DNA of 64,000 nt from an uncultured Prevotellaceae bacterium (lineage in GTDB: Bacteria; Bacteroidota; Bacteroidia; Bacteroidales; Bacteroidaceae), in NCBI GenBank assembly GCA_947169115.1, contig CAMVOK010000016.1, positions 1 through 64,000 on the forward strand, written 5' to 3'. Positions 27,382 through 37,216 of the stretch are shown here, one piece after another. Numbering within the stretch: the first letter of the stretch is position 1; each line of letters opens with the position of its first letter. The translations under genes were made by a program, and so were the position numbers. Below the pieces are notes generated by a model, which was given only the letters and a program-made list of their open reading frames with translations, searched no databases and was not told where the DNA came from.

Positions 27382-28461
27382 TTATTGCTTCATCTTCTCT
27401 ACTTCGTTTACAATCTCCTCTGGAGTGGGGACTATGCCACCCATGCGCCCATAGTGGAATACCGGAACACAACCTTGCACGGCCAGTTGTATGTCTTCTA
27501 CCATCTGACCAGCGTTGATTTCCATGCTTAATATTCCTTTGGCTTTCTGTGCCAGTGTCTTGATGGCCTGACTTGGGAAGGGCCACAGGGTGATGGGGCG
27601 AAGCATACCGACGCGAATGCCCTTAGCACGACATAACTCAATGGCTTTTTGGGCAATTCGAGCAGCAGAACCAAATGCAACAATAAGGTATTCCGCGTCT
27701 TCGGTCATATATTCCTCATAGCGTACTTCCTTTTCCTTGATTTCCTTGTATTTCTCTTGAAGATGTATGTTATGTAACTCCATGGCATGAGGATCCAGTT
27801 CAAGGGAAGTTACAATATTCTTCTTGCGGTTTTTGCATCCATTGGCAGCCCAAGGACATTCTTGGCGAAGTTCCTCCTCTGTTCGACGAGGTTTGAAGGG
27901 AGGCAAGACCACTTTCTCCATCATCTGTCCGATTACACCGTCGCTAAGCATGATGACGGGAATGCGGTAACGGAATGCCAGTGTGAATGACAAATCCACG
28001 AAGTCTGCCATTTCCTGCACACTTGCGGGAGCCAATACAATTACGTTGTAGTCACCGTTGCCACCGCCTCTTGTACTTTGGAAATAGTCTCCCTGACTGG
28101 GCTGTATGGTACCCAGACCTGGACCACCACGCTGCACATTGACGATAAGACCAGGAATTTCGGCACCAGCCATATAGGTTATGCCCTCTTGCATAAGGGC
28201 GACACCAGGACTTGACGATGATGTCATGACGCGCTTGCCTGTTGCACCTCCACCATAAACCATGTTGATGGATGCCAACTCACTTTCAGCCTGTACGACT
28301 ACCATTCCTGTTGTTTCCCATGGCTTCTCTACGGCCAGGGTCTCAAGAATCTCACTTTGGGGGGTAATGGGGTAGCCGAAATATCCATCGCAGCCACAAC
28401 GGATTGCTGCATGGGCAATGGCTTCGTTCCCCTTCATTAACAAAATTTCGTTTTCCTCCAT
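27382..28461 (-). CDS. 2-oxoacid:ferredoxin oxidoreductase, alpha subunit
   Basis: LLMKGNEAIAHAAIRCGCDGYFGYPITPQSEILETLA...ELASINMVYGGGATGKRVMTSSSSPG. Confidence 0.94.
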   Translation of the reverse strand: MEENEILLMKGNEAIAHAAIRCGCDGYFGYPITPQSEILETLAVEKPWETTGMVVVQAESELASINMVYGGGATGKRVMTSSSSPGVALMQEGITYMAGAEIPGLIVNVQRGGPGLGTIQPSQGDYFQSTRGGGNGDYNVIVLAPASVQEMADFVDLSFTLAFRYRIPVIMLSDGVIGQMMEKVVLPPFKPRRTEEELRQECPWAANGCKNRKKNIVTSLELDPHAMELHNIHLQEKYKEIKEKEVRYEEYMTEDAEYLIVAFGSAARIAQKAIELCRAKGIRVGMLRPITLWPFPSQAIKTLAQKAKGILSMEINAGQMVEDIQLAVQGCVPVFHYGRMGGIVPTPEEIVNEVEKMKQ

Positions 28462-28467
28462 ATTAAT

Positions 28468-28683
28468 TTATCTTTTACGATACACTGTAATACAACCGTC
28501 GGGGCATACAATAGCACAGGATGTACAGCCTGTGCACATACCTTCTGCTACTTGTTCTGCATAGGGGTAGCCCTTCTTGTTTACGGTTTTCTTTGTCAGT
28601 CTAATGATGTTCAGAGGACATGCTACGGCGCACAAATTGCAGCCCTTGCACCTTTCTGTGTCTACGATTATTGCTCCTCTCAT
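28468..28683 (-). CDS. 4Fe-4S ferredoxin subunit of 2-oxoacid:ferredoxin oxidoreductase
   Basis: Two clusters CKGCNLCAVACP and CTGCTSCAIVCP. Confidence 0.93.
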   Translation of the reverse strand: MRGAIIVDTERCKGCNLCAVACPLNIIRLTKKTVNKKGYPYAEQVAEGMCTGCTSCAIVCPDGCITVYRKR

Positions 28684-28721
28684 ATATTTAATCTTTTAAT
28701 CTTAAAAACTAATTTATTCGT

Positions 28722-28922
28722 TTAGGGGTTGTACATTTGTTTGCAATAGAAGTTCAGGATATTGTCAAGCATTTCCTTGGCTTTGACTGCAGGTGATGAG
28801 GGATTTAGCTCGATGGCTTGGTTATAGCATTCCAAGGCATGCTGCCAGTCACTTTGTTGCCTGAACTGGTTCCCCATGGCATATAACCTTTCGGCCTCGG
28901 CTATCTTTTCTCCTTCGTTCAT
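28722..28922 (-). CDS. Small TPR protein
   Basis: ALECYNQAIELNPSSPAVKAKEMLDNIL. Confidence 0.8.
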   Translation of the reverse strand: MNEGEKIAEAERLYAMGNQFRQQSDWQHALECYNQAIELNPSSPAVKAKEMLDNILNFYCKQMYNP

Positions 28923-29554
28923 TATTCTACGACCACGTTTTTCTTGCGTGGCATAACGGGTTTTACTTCCTCCTTTTCCTCGAAGGACTCCATTGCCGCA
29001 TTGAATATGGCTTCTGCACGGTCAACTGTTTTACGACGGAATTTGCCGCTCTTGGGATAAAGTTTGGTCTGGGCTTTGTTCAATGCCTCTTCGTCGCTTA
29101 TCCACTCTTCGGCCTTGAATATAATGCCATTCTGGGTTTCCATATCTTCGTTGTAATAATACGAGATATTTGTAATCTTCATGGTTATACGATGGCCACT
29201 CGTGGCAACCTCTATTTGGTAGCGGAAACGCGTGCGGTCGAGGTTGAAAGCTTTTTTCTTGAATACCATCCATTCGCAGACGCGAGCCGTTATGTTCGCG
29301 GGTGTGTCCTCTATCACGCGGGCGTAGTTGCCTGGGGCTGGAATGGAGGTTTCTACTAATTGCTTGACAAACTGATTCATTGCGGCTTGAATCTCAGCCT
29401 CAGTTTTGCTGGGTACAGAGAAAGACTTCGTGAAAGTTACCATGCCGTTTTCTTCAGGTACAGCCCCTTTCAGATATTTAGAGTCGTCTCTTTTCTCTTT
29501 TGCCGTTGCGCCTACAGCAACAAACAGCATCATACAAAATAGTAACTTTTTCAT
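28922..29554 (-). CDS. DUF4468-like exported protein
   Basis: Signal peptide; FTKSFSVPSKTEAEIQAAMNQFVKQLV...NISYYYNED. Confidence 0.7.
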   Translation of the reverse strand: MKKLLFCMMLFVAVGATAKEKRDDSKYLKGAVPEENGMVTFTKSFSVPSKTEAEIQAAMNQFVKQLVETSIPAPGNYARVIEDTPANITARVCEWMVFKKKAFNLDRTRFRYQIEVATSGHRITMKITNISYYYNEDMETQNGIIFKAEEWISDEEALNKAQTKLYPKSGKFRRKTVDRAEAIFNAAMESFEEKEEVKPVMPRKKNVVVE

Positions 29555-29571
29555 ATCTATTTTATTCTTAA

Positions 29572-30792
29572 TTACTCATATCTTAGTGCCTCAATGGGAT
29601 CCATGTGGGCTGCTTTCAGCGAAGGCCCAATTCCAAATGCAATACCAATAAATGCACACACACCAAAACTTACCAGCACACTCCACAAGGGAACCGTGGC
29701 TGGAAATCCTATTAGGTTTGCCAATCCACTTAATAGATAACCTAATCCCACGCCAATGACACCTCCTGATAGACTTATCATAATGCTCTCAAGGAGAAAC
29801 TGGCGACTGATGTCGATGCCTCTTGCTCCTACTGACATGCGTAGGCCAATCTCTTTCGTGCGTTCCGTCACAGACACAAGCATGATGTTCATAATGCCAA
29901 TGCCTGCCACCAGCAGGGAGAATGCTGCTGCAACCACGAGCACGGTTTGCAAGGTAGTCATGGTGCTGGACATCGTTTCCATGATTTCTTGTTGTGAACG
30001 GATGGTGAAGTCGTCTTCTTCACCCTCCTTTATCTTGTGATTGCGTCGCAGTATGCCCGATAGTTCTTCTATGGCATCGTCGCTTAGCTCTTCTTTCAGG
30101 GCACTGACATTGATACTACTGAAAAACGTCTGTGCTGCAATGCGCTTCATCACCGTTGTGTAGGGAGCTATCATCACGTTATCCTGATCCATTCCCCATG
30201 AGTTATAACCTTTCGATTTCAGTATGCCGACAATGCGGAAAGGAATACTCTTGAAGCGGATAGTTTTTCCTACTGCATCGAAATTTTTGTCTCCGAATAG
30301 CTCTTCCACGATAGTAGTACCCACCACACATACTTTAGTACTCTTTAATACGTCTTCTTCGGTGAAGCAGTCTCCGTCTTTTATTTCCCATAGTTTTATG
30401 GTCAGGTATTCAGGGCTTTCGCCATAGACCGTAGTATTGGTGTTGTTTGCTCCATAGATAACTTGCCCACTGGCATTTACTTCGGGGCTGACATGAGTAA
30501 TTAGTTTTGCTTCGTTTTGTATGGCTTCGTAATCGGCCATTTTCAGGGTTTGCATGGCAGAAGGGTCAAGTCGTACGCCACCACGCATGTCGCCGCCGGG
30601 GCGGATGGTCAGCAGGTTGGTTCCCATCTTCGAGAGTTCCTTGCGGATACTATCCTTAGAACCCTGTCCGATAGCCATCATAGTAATAACAGCTGCTACA
30701 CCGATGATGATGCCCAACGTGGAAAGCAGGGTGCGAGATTTATTGTTCATGATGGCCGTGATGGCCACTTTCAACAGATTAGCAAAATTCAT
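29572..30792 (-). CDS. MacB-type ABC transporter permease
   Basis: MNNKSRTLLSTLGIIIGVAAVITMMAIGQGSK...TERTKEIGLRMSVGARGIDISRQFLLESIMIS. Confidence 0.95.
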   Translation of the reverse strand: MNFANLLKVAITAIMNNKSRTLLSTLGIIIGVAAVITMMAIGQGSKDSIRKELSKMGTNLLTIRPGGDMRGGVRLDPSAMQTLKMADYEAIQNEAKLITHVSPEVNASGQVIYGANNTNTTVYGESPEYLTIKLWEIKDGDCFTEEDVLKSTKVCVVGTTIVEELFGDKNFDAVGKTIRFKSIPFRIVGILKSKGYNSWGMDQDNVMIAPYTTVMKRIAAQTFFSSINVSALKEELSDDAIEELSGILRRNHKIKEGEEDDFTIRSQQEIMETMSSTMTTLQTVLVVAAAFSLLVAGIGIMNIMLVSVTERTKEIGLRMSVGARGIDISRQFLLESIMISLSGGVIGVGLGYLLSGLANLIGFPATVPLWSVLVSFGVCAFIGIAFGIGPSLKAAHMDPIEALRYE

Positions 30793-30828
30793 TAATTCTC
30801 AACTTTCAATTTTCAACTTTCAACTTCC

Positions 30829-31584
30829 TTAGTCATCTTGATTCTTAGGCAGAGCAGCCAAAGCTTCTGCGGCAGAGAGTATGTTCTTATTTTCCACGTC
30901 TTCGCGAATCTTGCCGTCGCGCAGCATGATGTTGCGGCTGCTATACTGGGCAATTTCGGGATTGTGGGTGACGAAGACAATGGTACGTCCCTGTCTGTGT
31001 AGTTCCTGGAAAAGAACAAGGATTTCAAAGCTTGTTCTCGTATCCAAGTTACCTGTAGCCTCGTCGGCAAGAATGACGGCAGGATTGTTTACCAAGGCAC
31101 GGGCAATGGCTACACGCTGCATCTGTCCGCCTGACATCTGGTTTGACCTATGCTCCAGACGGTCGCCCAATCCTACTGCTTTTAGTGCCTCAATGGCAGC
31201 CTCACGACGTTTCTTGGCCGAGTATGCGCTGTTGTACATCAAAGGCAGTTCTACGTTCTCTACGGCTGTCGTCTTCGCCAGTAGGTTATAGTTCTGGAAG
31301 ATAAAGCCAATCTTTCGATTACGGAGTACAGCACGGTCGCGGCGACGCATTTTGCGCACAGGCACACCGTCAAGGATGTATTCGCCACTTGTGGGAGTAT
31401 CGAGGCATCCCAGTTGATTCAGCAGCGTTGACTTGCCAGAGCCCGAGGTGCCCATGATGGTGACAAACTCACCCTCATGAATCTTGAAACTCACGCCGCG
31501 CAGAGCCTTGACGACCTCGCTGCCCACGTGGAACTCGCGACGTACGTTTTGCAATTCAATGACAACCTTTTTATTCTCATTCAT
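30829..31584 (-). CDS. ABC transporter ATP-binding protein (MacB/LolD type)
   Basis: GTSGSGKSTLLNQLGCLDTPTSGEYILDG...MSGGQMQRVAIARALVNNPAVILADEATGNLDTRTS. Confidence 0.96.
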   Translation of the reverse strand: MNENKKVVIELQNVRREFHVGSEVVKALRGVSFKIHEGEFVTIMGTSGSGKSTLLNQLGCLDTPTSGEYILDGVPVRKMRRRDRAVLRNRKIGFIFQNYNLLAKTTAVENVELPLMYNSAYSAKKRREAAIEALKAVGLGDRLEHRSNQMSGGQMQRVAIARALVNNPAVILADEATGNLDTRTSFEILVLFQELHRQGRTIVFVTHNPEIAQYSSRNIMLRDGKIREDVENKNILSAAEALAALPKNQDD

Positions 31585-31605
31585 AGCCTCTAATCCCTAA
31601 TCTTT

Positions 31606-32766
31606 TTATCCCTTTTTCTTTTCGTTGCGGTTTTTGGGGCGAGGCATGAAGGGATTGCCACCACTTTCTTCTTGTTCTTCGTCCATTTGTCCGTTCTGTA
31701 CATCGGTCAGCACTTCGGTTCCCGCATTCACGCCATTTACAATTTGAGTCAATGTACCGTTAGTCATGCCCGTTTCTACGGCTAATGCCTTAATGTTAGG
31801 TCCTTCTTTTACCCATAGCTTTTGCTTGGCATTAGTATCGGTGATGGTCTCACCTTCGTTTAACATGGCTTCGTTGGGTGTGAATCGTAATGCCTTTGCC
31901 GGAACCGCTAAAACATCTTTTACTTCCATCGTATAGATGTTTACGTTGGCTGTGAGGCCGGGTTTCAGTTTCAGGTCTTGGTTGGGGGCGCTGATTACAA
32001 CTTCGTAGGTAACGACGTTACTTTCTGTGGTTGCCTGTTGGCGTACTTGTGTGACTTTTCCTTCAAAGGTGTCGTTGGGGAAGGCGTCAACGGTGAATGT
32101 TACACGTTGACCTTCTTTAACTTCGCCTATGTCAGCCTCGTCAACGTCTGCAATGACACGCATGTCGGTTAAGTCTTGGGCAATCTTGAAGAGGGTAGGT
32201 GTGTTGAAGCTTGATGCAACGGTCTGTCCTTCCTCTACTTCCTTTGATAGAACTATTCCGTCTATCGGACTTGTAATGGTGGCATAGCCTAAATCCGTTT
32301 GCGCACGTTTTACACTCTCCTGTTGCTGAGCTACGGTCTGTTGGGCACGGACGTAACTCAAACGAGCTTGGTCATAATCGTTGGCCGAGATAAGTCCTTG
32401 ATCATACAGGTTCTTGTAACGTTCGTAGTTTGTTTTTTGGTAATCGAGGTCACATTGTGCACTCTTGAGGTTGGCCTGAGCCGCAGCCAGTGTTGAGAGC
32501 AGATTGGTACGATCAAGTTCAGCTATCACCTGCCCGGCTTTTACTACGCTGTTGTAGTCAACATATAGCTTGCTTACGATACCACTGACCTGAGTACCCA
32601 CATCCACACTTGTTACTGGCTCAATAGTGCCTGTGGCTGTTACACTGGTGGTAATATCTTGTTTTTCCACCGTTGCTGTAGAGTAGGTGAACTCCACTTT
32701 CTTCTTGCAGCTCACACAAAGCAAGCCTGTCATGCTTAACGCGCAAATGATTTTTATGAACTTCAT
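31606..32766 (-). CDS. Efflux periplasmic adaptor (MacA/HlyD-like)
   Basis: Lipoprotein signal; TGTIEPVTSVDVGTQVSGIVSKLYVDYNSVVKAGQVIAELD. Confidence 0.95.
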   Translation of the reverse strand: MKFIKIICALSMTGLLCVSCKKKVEFTYSTATVEKQDITTSVTATGTIEPVTSVDVGTQVSGIVSKLYVDYNSVVKAGQVIAELDRTNLLSTLAAAQANLKSAQCDLDYQKTNYERYKNLYDQGLISANDYDQARLSYVRAQQTVAQQQESVKRAQTDLGYATITSPIDGIVLSKEVEEGQTVASSFNTPTLFKIAQDLTDMRVIADVDEADIGEVKEGQRVTFTVDAFPNDTFEGKVTQVRQQATTESNVVTYEVVISAPNQDLKLKPGLTANVNIYTMEVKDVLAVPAKALRFTPNEAMLNEGETITDTNAKQKLWVKEGPNIKALAVETGMTNGTLTQIVNGVNAGTEVLTDVQNGQMDEEQEESGGNPFMPRPKNRNEKKKG

Positions 32767-32802
32767 ATATTCAATTCTTCACTCTTAATTCTTAATTCTT
32801 CA

Positions 32803-34140
32803 CTAAAGATGTATCTCCTCCCCACTGTAGAACTTTAACAGTTGCATGTTTAGTAGGGTCGTATATTTGCTTTGCAGTTCATCCTGCTTTGCACGAATCA
32901 GATTGTCGTGCTCTTGGCGGAGTTCCACAATGTTCTTCAGTCCGTTCTTGAACTGAGCGTTGAGCAACTCGTAAGTTGTTTCCGCACTCTGTAACTTGAT
33001 CTTTGCCGCGATAAAGCGTTGCTGGTTACTGTTGGCGTTAAGCCAGTAGCTCTCGATGGTGCTGGCCAAAGCGTTTTTTTTGTCCTGTAGGTCAAGCTTG
33101 CTGTTAACTTTCTGCAGCTTGGCCTTATTTACGGCACTCTTGTTCCGACGGTTGTCAAAGATGGGAACACTTAGGTTTATACCAGCACTCAAGTTTAGAT
33201 TGGTTTTCATCTGCTTGCCGAGGTCGTCATTGCTGGCGGTATAATGGCTATCGCCGGCACTTGCACTCATGCCGATGGTTGGGTAAAAACCGCGACGAGC
33301 AATGTCAATACTCATGTCGGCAGCGTCTATACTGAGTTCTGCGCTACGTATTTCTGGACGTGATTTCAGCGCCTGCTCATAGATGCTCTGAGCCGATGGT
33401 ATGGGGGCGAGCACTTGTTCTTCGTTAGGCTCAGTGCCCGTCACATCGAATGGGGTGTCAATGGATAATTCAAGCAGGCTTTTCAGCTGTCGCTTAAAGT
33501 TGAGCACCTGAGTCTCGCTGTTCACGATGTCGTATTGCGTGTCTTGCCATTGAGCTTCCAACTGGGATAAATCGGCTTTTGAAATAAGTCCCTGATTAAA
33601 CATCTGCTGTCCGCGTTCGTATTGACTTTTGGCTGTCTCGGACAGTTGCTCGTTCACCTTTTTTGCCTCAATACTGTATAGGATTTGCACGTAAAGTTGG
33701 GCAATTTGCTCTTGAATGGAGAGTTCACTTTGTTGTGTGCCCAGTTCTGTGATTTGGTTTTGTAGCTTCTGGGCCTTGATGTTCTTGTGGTTGATACCAC
33801 CGTTCCAGATGGTCCAATTGGCATTCAGACCATAAGAACCCTGCTCTGTGAACTTGTTCGAGGTCATCGTCACCTGTCCGTTCTGAACGAGAGCCGTATT
33901 TTCCTCAAATGGGCGAAATCCGACGCTTTGATTCATCGAAAAACTCAGGCTTGGGAACAATGCTCCTCTATTTTGCCATAGAGTAACTTTCCCCTCTTCT
34001 TCACTTATTCGGTTTTTCTGAATTTGCAGGTTGTTCTCTTTGGCGTAGTCAAGACATCGCCTAAGTGTCCACTGCTCTTGTCCCAACATCGGGATGGAAA
34101 GTAGGCACATCAGTGCCAATATGCTTATTATCTTGTTCAT
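32803..34140 (-). CDS. TolC-family outer membrane efflux protein
   Basis: QWTLRRCLDYAKENNLQIQKNRI...; start at MNKIISILA (34140). Confidence 0.93.
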   Translation of the reverse strand: MNKIISILALMCLLSIPMLGQEQWTLRRCLDYAKENNLQIQKNRISEEEGKVTLWQNRGALFPSLSFSMNQSVGFRPFEENTALVQNGQVTMTSNKFTEQGSYGLNANWTIWNGGINHKNIKAQKLQNQITELGTQQSELSIQEQIAQLYVQILYSIEAKKVNEQLSETAKSQYERGQQMFNQGLISKADLSQLEAQWQDTQYDIVNSETQVLNFKRQLKSLLELSIDTPFDVTGTEPNEEQVLAPIPSAQSIYEQALKSRPEIRSAELSIDAADMSIDIARRGFYPTIGMSASAGDSHYTASNDDLGKQMKTNLNLSAGINLSVPIFDNRRNKSAVNKAKLQKVNSKLDLQDKKNALASTIESYWLNANSNQQRFIAAKIKLQSAETTYELLNAQFKNGLKNIVELRQEHDNLIRAKQDELQSKYTTLLNMQLLKFYSGEEIHL

Positions 34141-34185
34141 TATCCGTAGCTCTCGCTTGACCGCGTTCGGTTTGTTAAAGGTGCG

Positions 34186-34193
34186 CAAAGATA
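34186..34193 (-). promoter_or_regulatory. Putative -7 box TATCTTTG upstream of the tolC-like operon
   Basis: CAAAGATA on + strand. Confidence 0.5.
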
Positions 34194-34254
34194 CGAATTT
34201 ATTGCGACTTGACAAAATAACTAAGGCGATTTAACATTGTTTTACCCCTTATGC

Positions 34255-37116
34255 TTATTGGGAAGGAGGCAAAGATGAGATGTATTCTATCAGTTCTCGA
34301 TAATCGGGGCTTTGTTTTAATAAACTCAACTGACCTATAAGGAAGAATTGTTTTCGGGCACGGGTGATGGCAACATTCAATTTTCTGTCAATCGTGATGC
34401 CGCCAACTTCGGCAGGAACCGAGAGCACCTCCAACAGACGTGCGTCACGGACTACGGTGGAAAAAATGATGATGTCTCGTTGGCTGCCTTGATAACGTTC
34501 CACGGTATCGATGGTTATCTGTTGGCAGTTGGAGATGCCTGTTTTTTCCAGTTTTTTCCGAATCAGAGATATCTGTCCTCGGAAGGGCACAATGATTCCA
34601 ATCTGTGTAGTGGGATGCCACTCTTCTCCGTTGAGTTGTGAAAGTTGGTGCAGTTCAGTTACAAGTTCTGCTACCTCCTTGGCTTCATTCTCATTCGTTT
34701 TCTCTCCTTTCCTTATGGCCAAGTCTTGGACGTCGAACATGCCCATACGATGAGTGGCAATATATTGTTGACGGCAGTTCCGGGGATTGTACTTGGGCCA
34801 TGGAGTTCCTGCTGTCTGATGGGGCAGGGGGATAGTGCCCAGACGTCCCTCGTAATATTGAAGGTTAACGAAATGGCTTATGGACTCGTGCATTCGTCCT
34901 TGACAAGTGAGCATGCCGTCAATCTCTTGATATTTGTGCTGTTCCGCTTGCCGATATAGGCGTTCAAAGAGTGAATCCCGGCAGTTTTGTAGCCCTATAT
35001 CGATGAGGGATGAGCTGGAGACTTTACTTTCTTGGCTGGGTTGTACGACTACGGCTGGCAGCTGTTTGTGGTCACCAATCATGATGAGTTTTCCGATACC
35101 CATTTTTCCATCAGCCGAAGTGATACACAACAAGGGCATAAGCTGTGGCTCTAAAACTTGCGATGCTTCATCCAATATGGACGTATGGAATTGTTTGAGC
35201 TTGAATAATTCTGGCGTGGAACAAAGGCTGCTGACCGTACCGCATACAATGCGGATGGAAAGTATGGTTTGGAGCAGTTCTCTTCTGTTTTGACATGGAG
35301 ATATGATGTTGGGCAGAAGCCTTGTCCGGTATCTATGGTCACACGATGCTTCTTGCCCGATTCGTAGGTAGGTAGGTGTGGGGCTGATTCTTTCCAATGC
35401 CTGGCAAATCTCGTCAACGGCCCGATTCGTATAGGCCATGAGCAATATGCTTTGGTCTGGTCGCTCGTTGAGAAATTTTTCCACCATGCCACGAAGGGTG
35501 ATACTGGTCTTTCCACTTCCAGGTGGTCCCACCAAGAGGTAAAGGTCGTTGGGGGTCGGGGGGCGTAGTCCTAATATTAGCTCACGCCGGTGGCGAGGGC
35601 AGGAGAGCAGGGCGTATAAACCACGATACTGGGAGGCAAAAAGACTGTCGCTATATGATGGTTCTATAGCGTATTGTTTGTCGTCATGTATAAATGTTTT
35701 TCCATGTTGTGGGTGGTCGAGTTTGAGCAAAAAGGCATCTGGTCTAATCTCCTCAATATGGCAACGAATGGATTGATGGAAAATGACTTTGTCATCAATC
35801 CATTCGTGCTCGTAAAGGATTATGCCGTCTCCTTCCCTGAAATTCGACTGATTTCCTTCGTTTTCCGGCAGCTGGGCTACAATGTGGGTAAGTAAATCTT
35901 GATTGTTTGTAAGAGGGGTGAGCGTGAGGCCTGCTACCATGTTGCCATCGAGTATCTTGGTATTATCGTCGCACAGCCATGCCCGTGCAAAGGCGCGATT
36001 GCTGGCGGGTCTTTCGTCGCCCACCTTGGCGTAGTATTGTTCGCGTTGTACAAACGAAAGCATTGTGCAGAAATAATCGATCTCGATGGGCGAAGCATTA
36101 TGTAAGGTGTTTAAGAAGGACATAATGCGTGGACGCATGTAGTTCTGATACAGCTTCCCTGTTGCGTGCAGTGGGTTGAAGTCATCCTCAGTCAGACTTA
36201 ACAGAAAATCTTTGCTGTTCTCACGCAAAATACGGTCAATGTGTACTATGCCATTTCGAATGGCCAAAGCCGCGGAAATGCTGTCCTGACCTAAATTTAT
36301 GTCATAGATTTGAGGATAGTGGGAGTATAGTAATAACGTGCTTATTTCCTCGCGTGGTAATCCGAGGCTGTAGTGCAAGATTTCCTTGTATAAGGCCATC
36401 TGCCAGGCATGCTCGGTTTTGAATGTATTGTGAAACTCGTCGCGTTTGCCGCTTTTCAACTCCACGATTTTGTGTAAGTCGTTCGTCAGCAGGTCGAGAC
36501 GGCCTTGCAGACCCAATGCTTCGCAGATAAAGGCAGGTTCCAGTTGTGCACCCTTGTTTGTAATGTCAATTCCATGTCGAGGAAATTCCTCTTTTACAGT
36601 CCGCTGTAGATTCTGAAACTGTGTTTTGCAGCGTTGAAAGAATACTTCATTAATACCTTCTAATGTGCAGTATTTTAATGCGTAATCATTGAAGCTCTTA
36701 TGCATGCTATGCTGGAAAGAGTCTTCTCTGTTTATGGCATCATCCAGAAATTGGTTAGCTACATTTCCGAGTTGTATGGCCAAGGTGTCTTCCCGTGGCA
36801 TGAATTTGGCCATTAAATAGTGCAGGGGTGTGGTTCCACTGGGTTTTACACATTGGCAGATGGTTGTTATGTCCACCAGATAGTCAGGTTCCAGAATGAA
36901 GAGTCGGGGGCATAGAGTGCCATCTTCTTCTTTCTCTATGTCCAATAAGTTAAGTTGTGCGCCGGGATATAGCTGTTCGGTCAGGTGCCATATTGGCGTG
37001 TGATGCACCGTCAATGGGGCCTTCGACATGTCAGATTTCTCGTAACCGATAATCTGACGTTCGTCCCATGTCTTTACTATCAGTCTCAACTCTTTCACTT
37101 TTTGCTTGTCACCCAC
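34255..37116 (-). CDS. Dna2-like protein: PD-(D/E)XK nuclease-like region plus superfamily 1 helicase
   Basis: QGRLDLLTNDLHKIVELKSGKRDEF (nuclease-like), LLVGPPGSGKTSITLRGM (Walker A), SILDEASQVLEPQLMPLL, VERYQGSQRDIIIFSTVV, LNVAITRARKQFFLIG. GTG start at 37116. Confidence 0.88.
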   Translation of the reverse strand: MGDKQKVKELRLIVKTWDERQIIGYEKSDMSKAPLTVHHTPIWHLTEQLYPGAQLNLLDIEKEEDGTLCPRLFILEPDYLVDITTICQCVKPSGTTPLHYLMAKFMPREDTLAIQLGNVANQFLDDAINREDSFQHSMHKSFNDYALKYCTLEGINEVFFQRCKTQFQNLQRTVKEEFPRHGIDITNKGAQLEPAFICEALGLQGRLDLLTNDLHKIVELKSGKRDEFHNTFKTEHAWQMALYKEILHYSLGLPREEISTLLLYSHYPQIYDINLGQDSISAALAIRNGIVHIDRILRENSKDFLLSLTEDDFNPLHATGKLYQNYMRPRIMSFLNTLHNASPIEIDYFCTMLSFVQREQYYAKVGDERPASNRAFARAWLCDDNTKILDGNMVAGLTLTPLTNNQDLLTHIVAQLPENEGNQSNFREGDGIILYEHEWIDDKVIFHQSIRCHIEEIRPDAFLLKLDHPQHGKTFIHDDKQYAIEPSYSDSLFASQYRGLYALLSCPRHRRELILGLRPPTPNDLYLLVGPPGSGKTSITLRGMVEKFLNERPDQSILLMAYTNRAVDEICQALERISPTPTYLRIGQEASCDHRYRTRLLPNIISPCQNRRELLQTILSIRIVCGTVSSLCSTPELFKLKQFHTSILDEASQVLEPQLMPLLCITSADGKMGIGKLIMIGDHKQLPAVVVQPSQESKVSSSSLIDIGLQNCRDSLFERLYRQAEQHKYQEIDGMLTCQGRMHESISHFVNLQYYEGRLGTIPLPHQTAGTPWPKYNPRNCRQQYIATHRMGMFDVQDLAIRKGEKTNENEAKEVAELVTELHQLSQLNGEEWHPTTQIGIIVPFRGQISLIRKKLEKTGISNCQQITIDTVERYQGSQRDIIIFSTVVRDARLLEVLSVPAEVGGITIDRKLNVAITRARKQFFLIGQLSLLKQSPDYRELIEYISSLPPSQ

Positions 37117-37151
37117 TAACTACTCTCACCTTTTTACCCACCAAATTCACC
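37114..37151. repeat. 38-bp direct repeat, copy 1
   Basis: CACTAACTACTCTCACCTTTTTACCCACCAAATTCACC. Confidence 0.95.
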
Positions 37152-37178
37152 ACATTTTCGAGGTGACCGCTGGGACGA

Positions 37179-37216
37179 CACTAACTACTCTCACCTTTTT
37201 ATCCACCAAATTCACC
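37179..37216. repeat. 38-bp direct repeat, copy 2 (one mismatch)
   Basis: CACTAACTACTCTCACCTTTTTATCCACCAAATTCACC. Confidence 0.95.
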
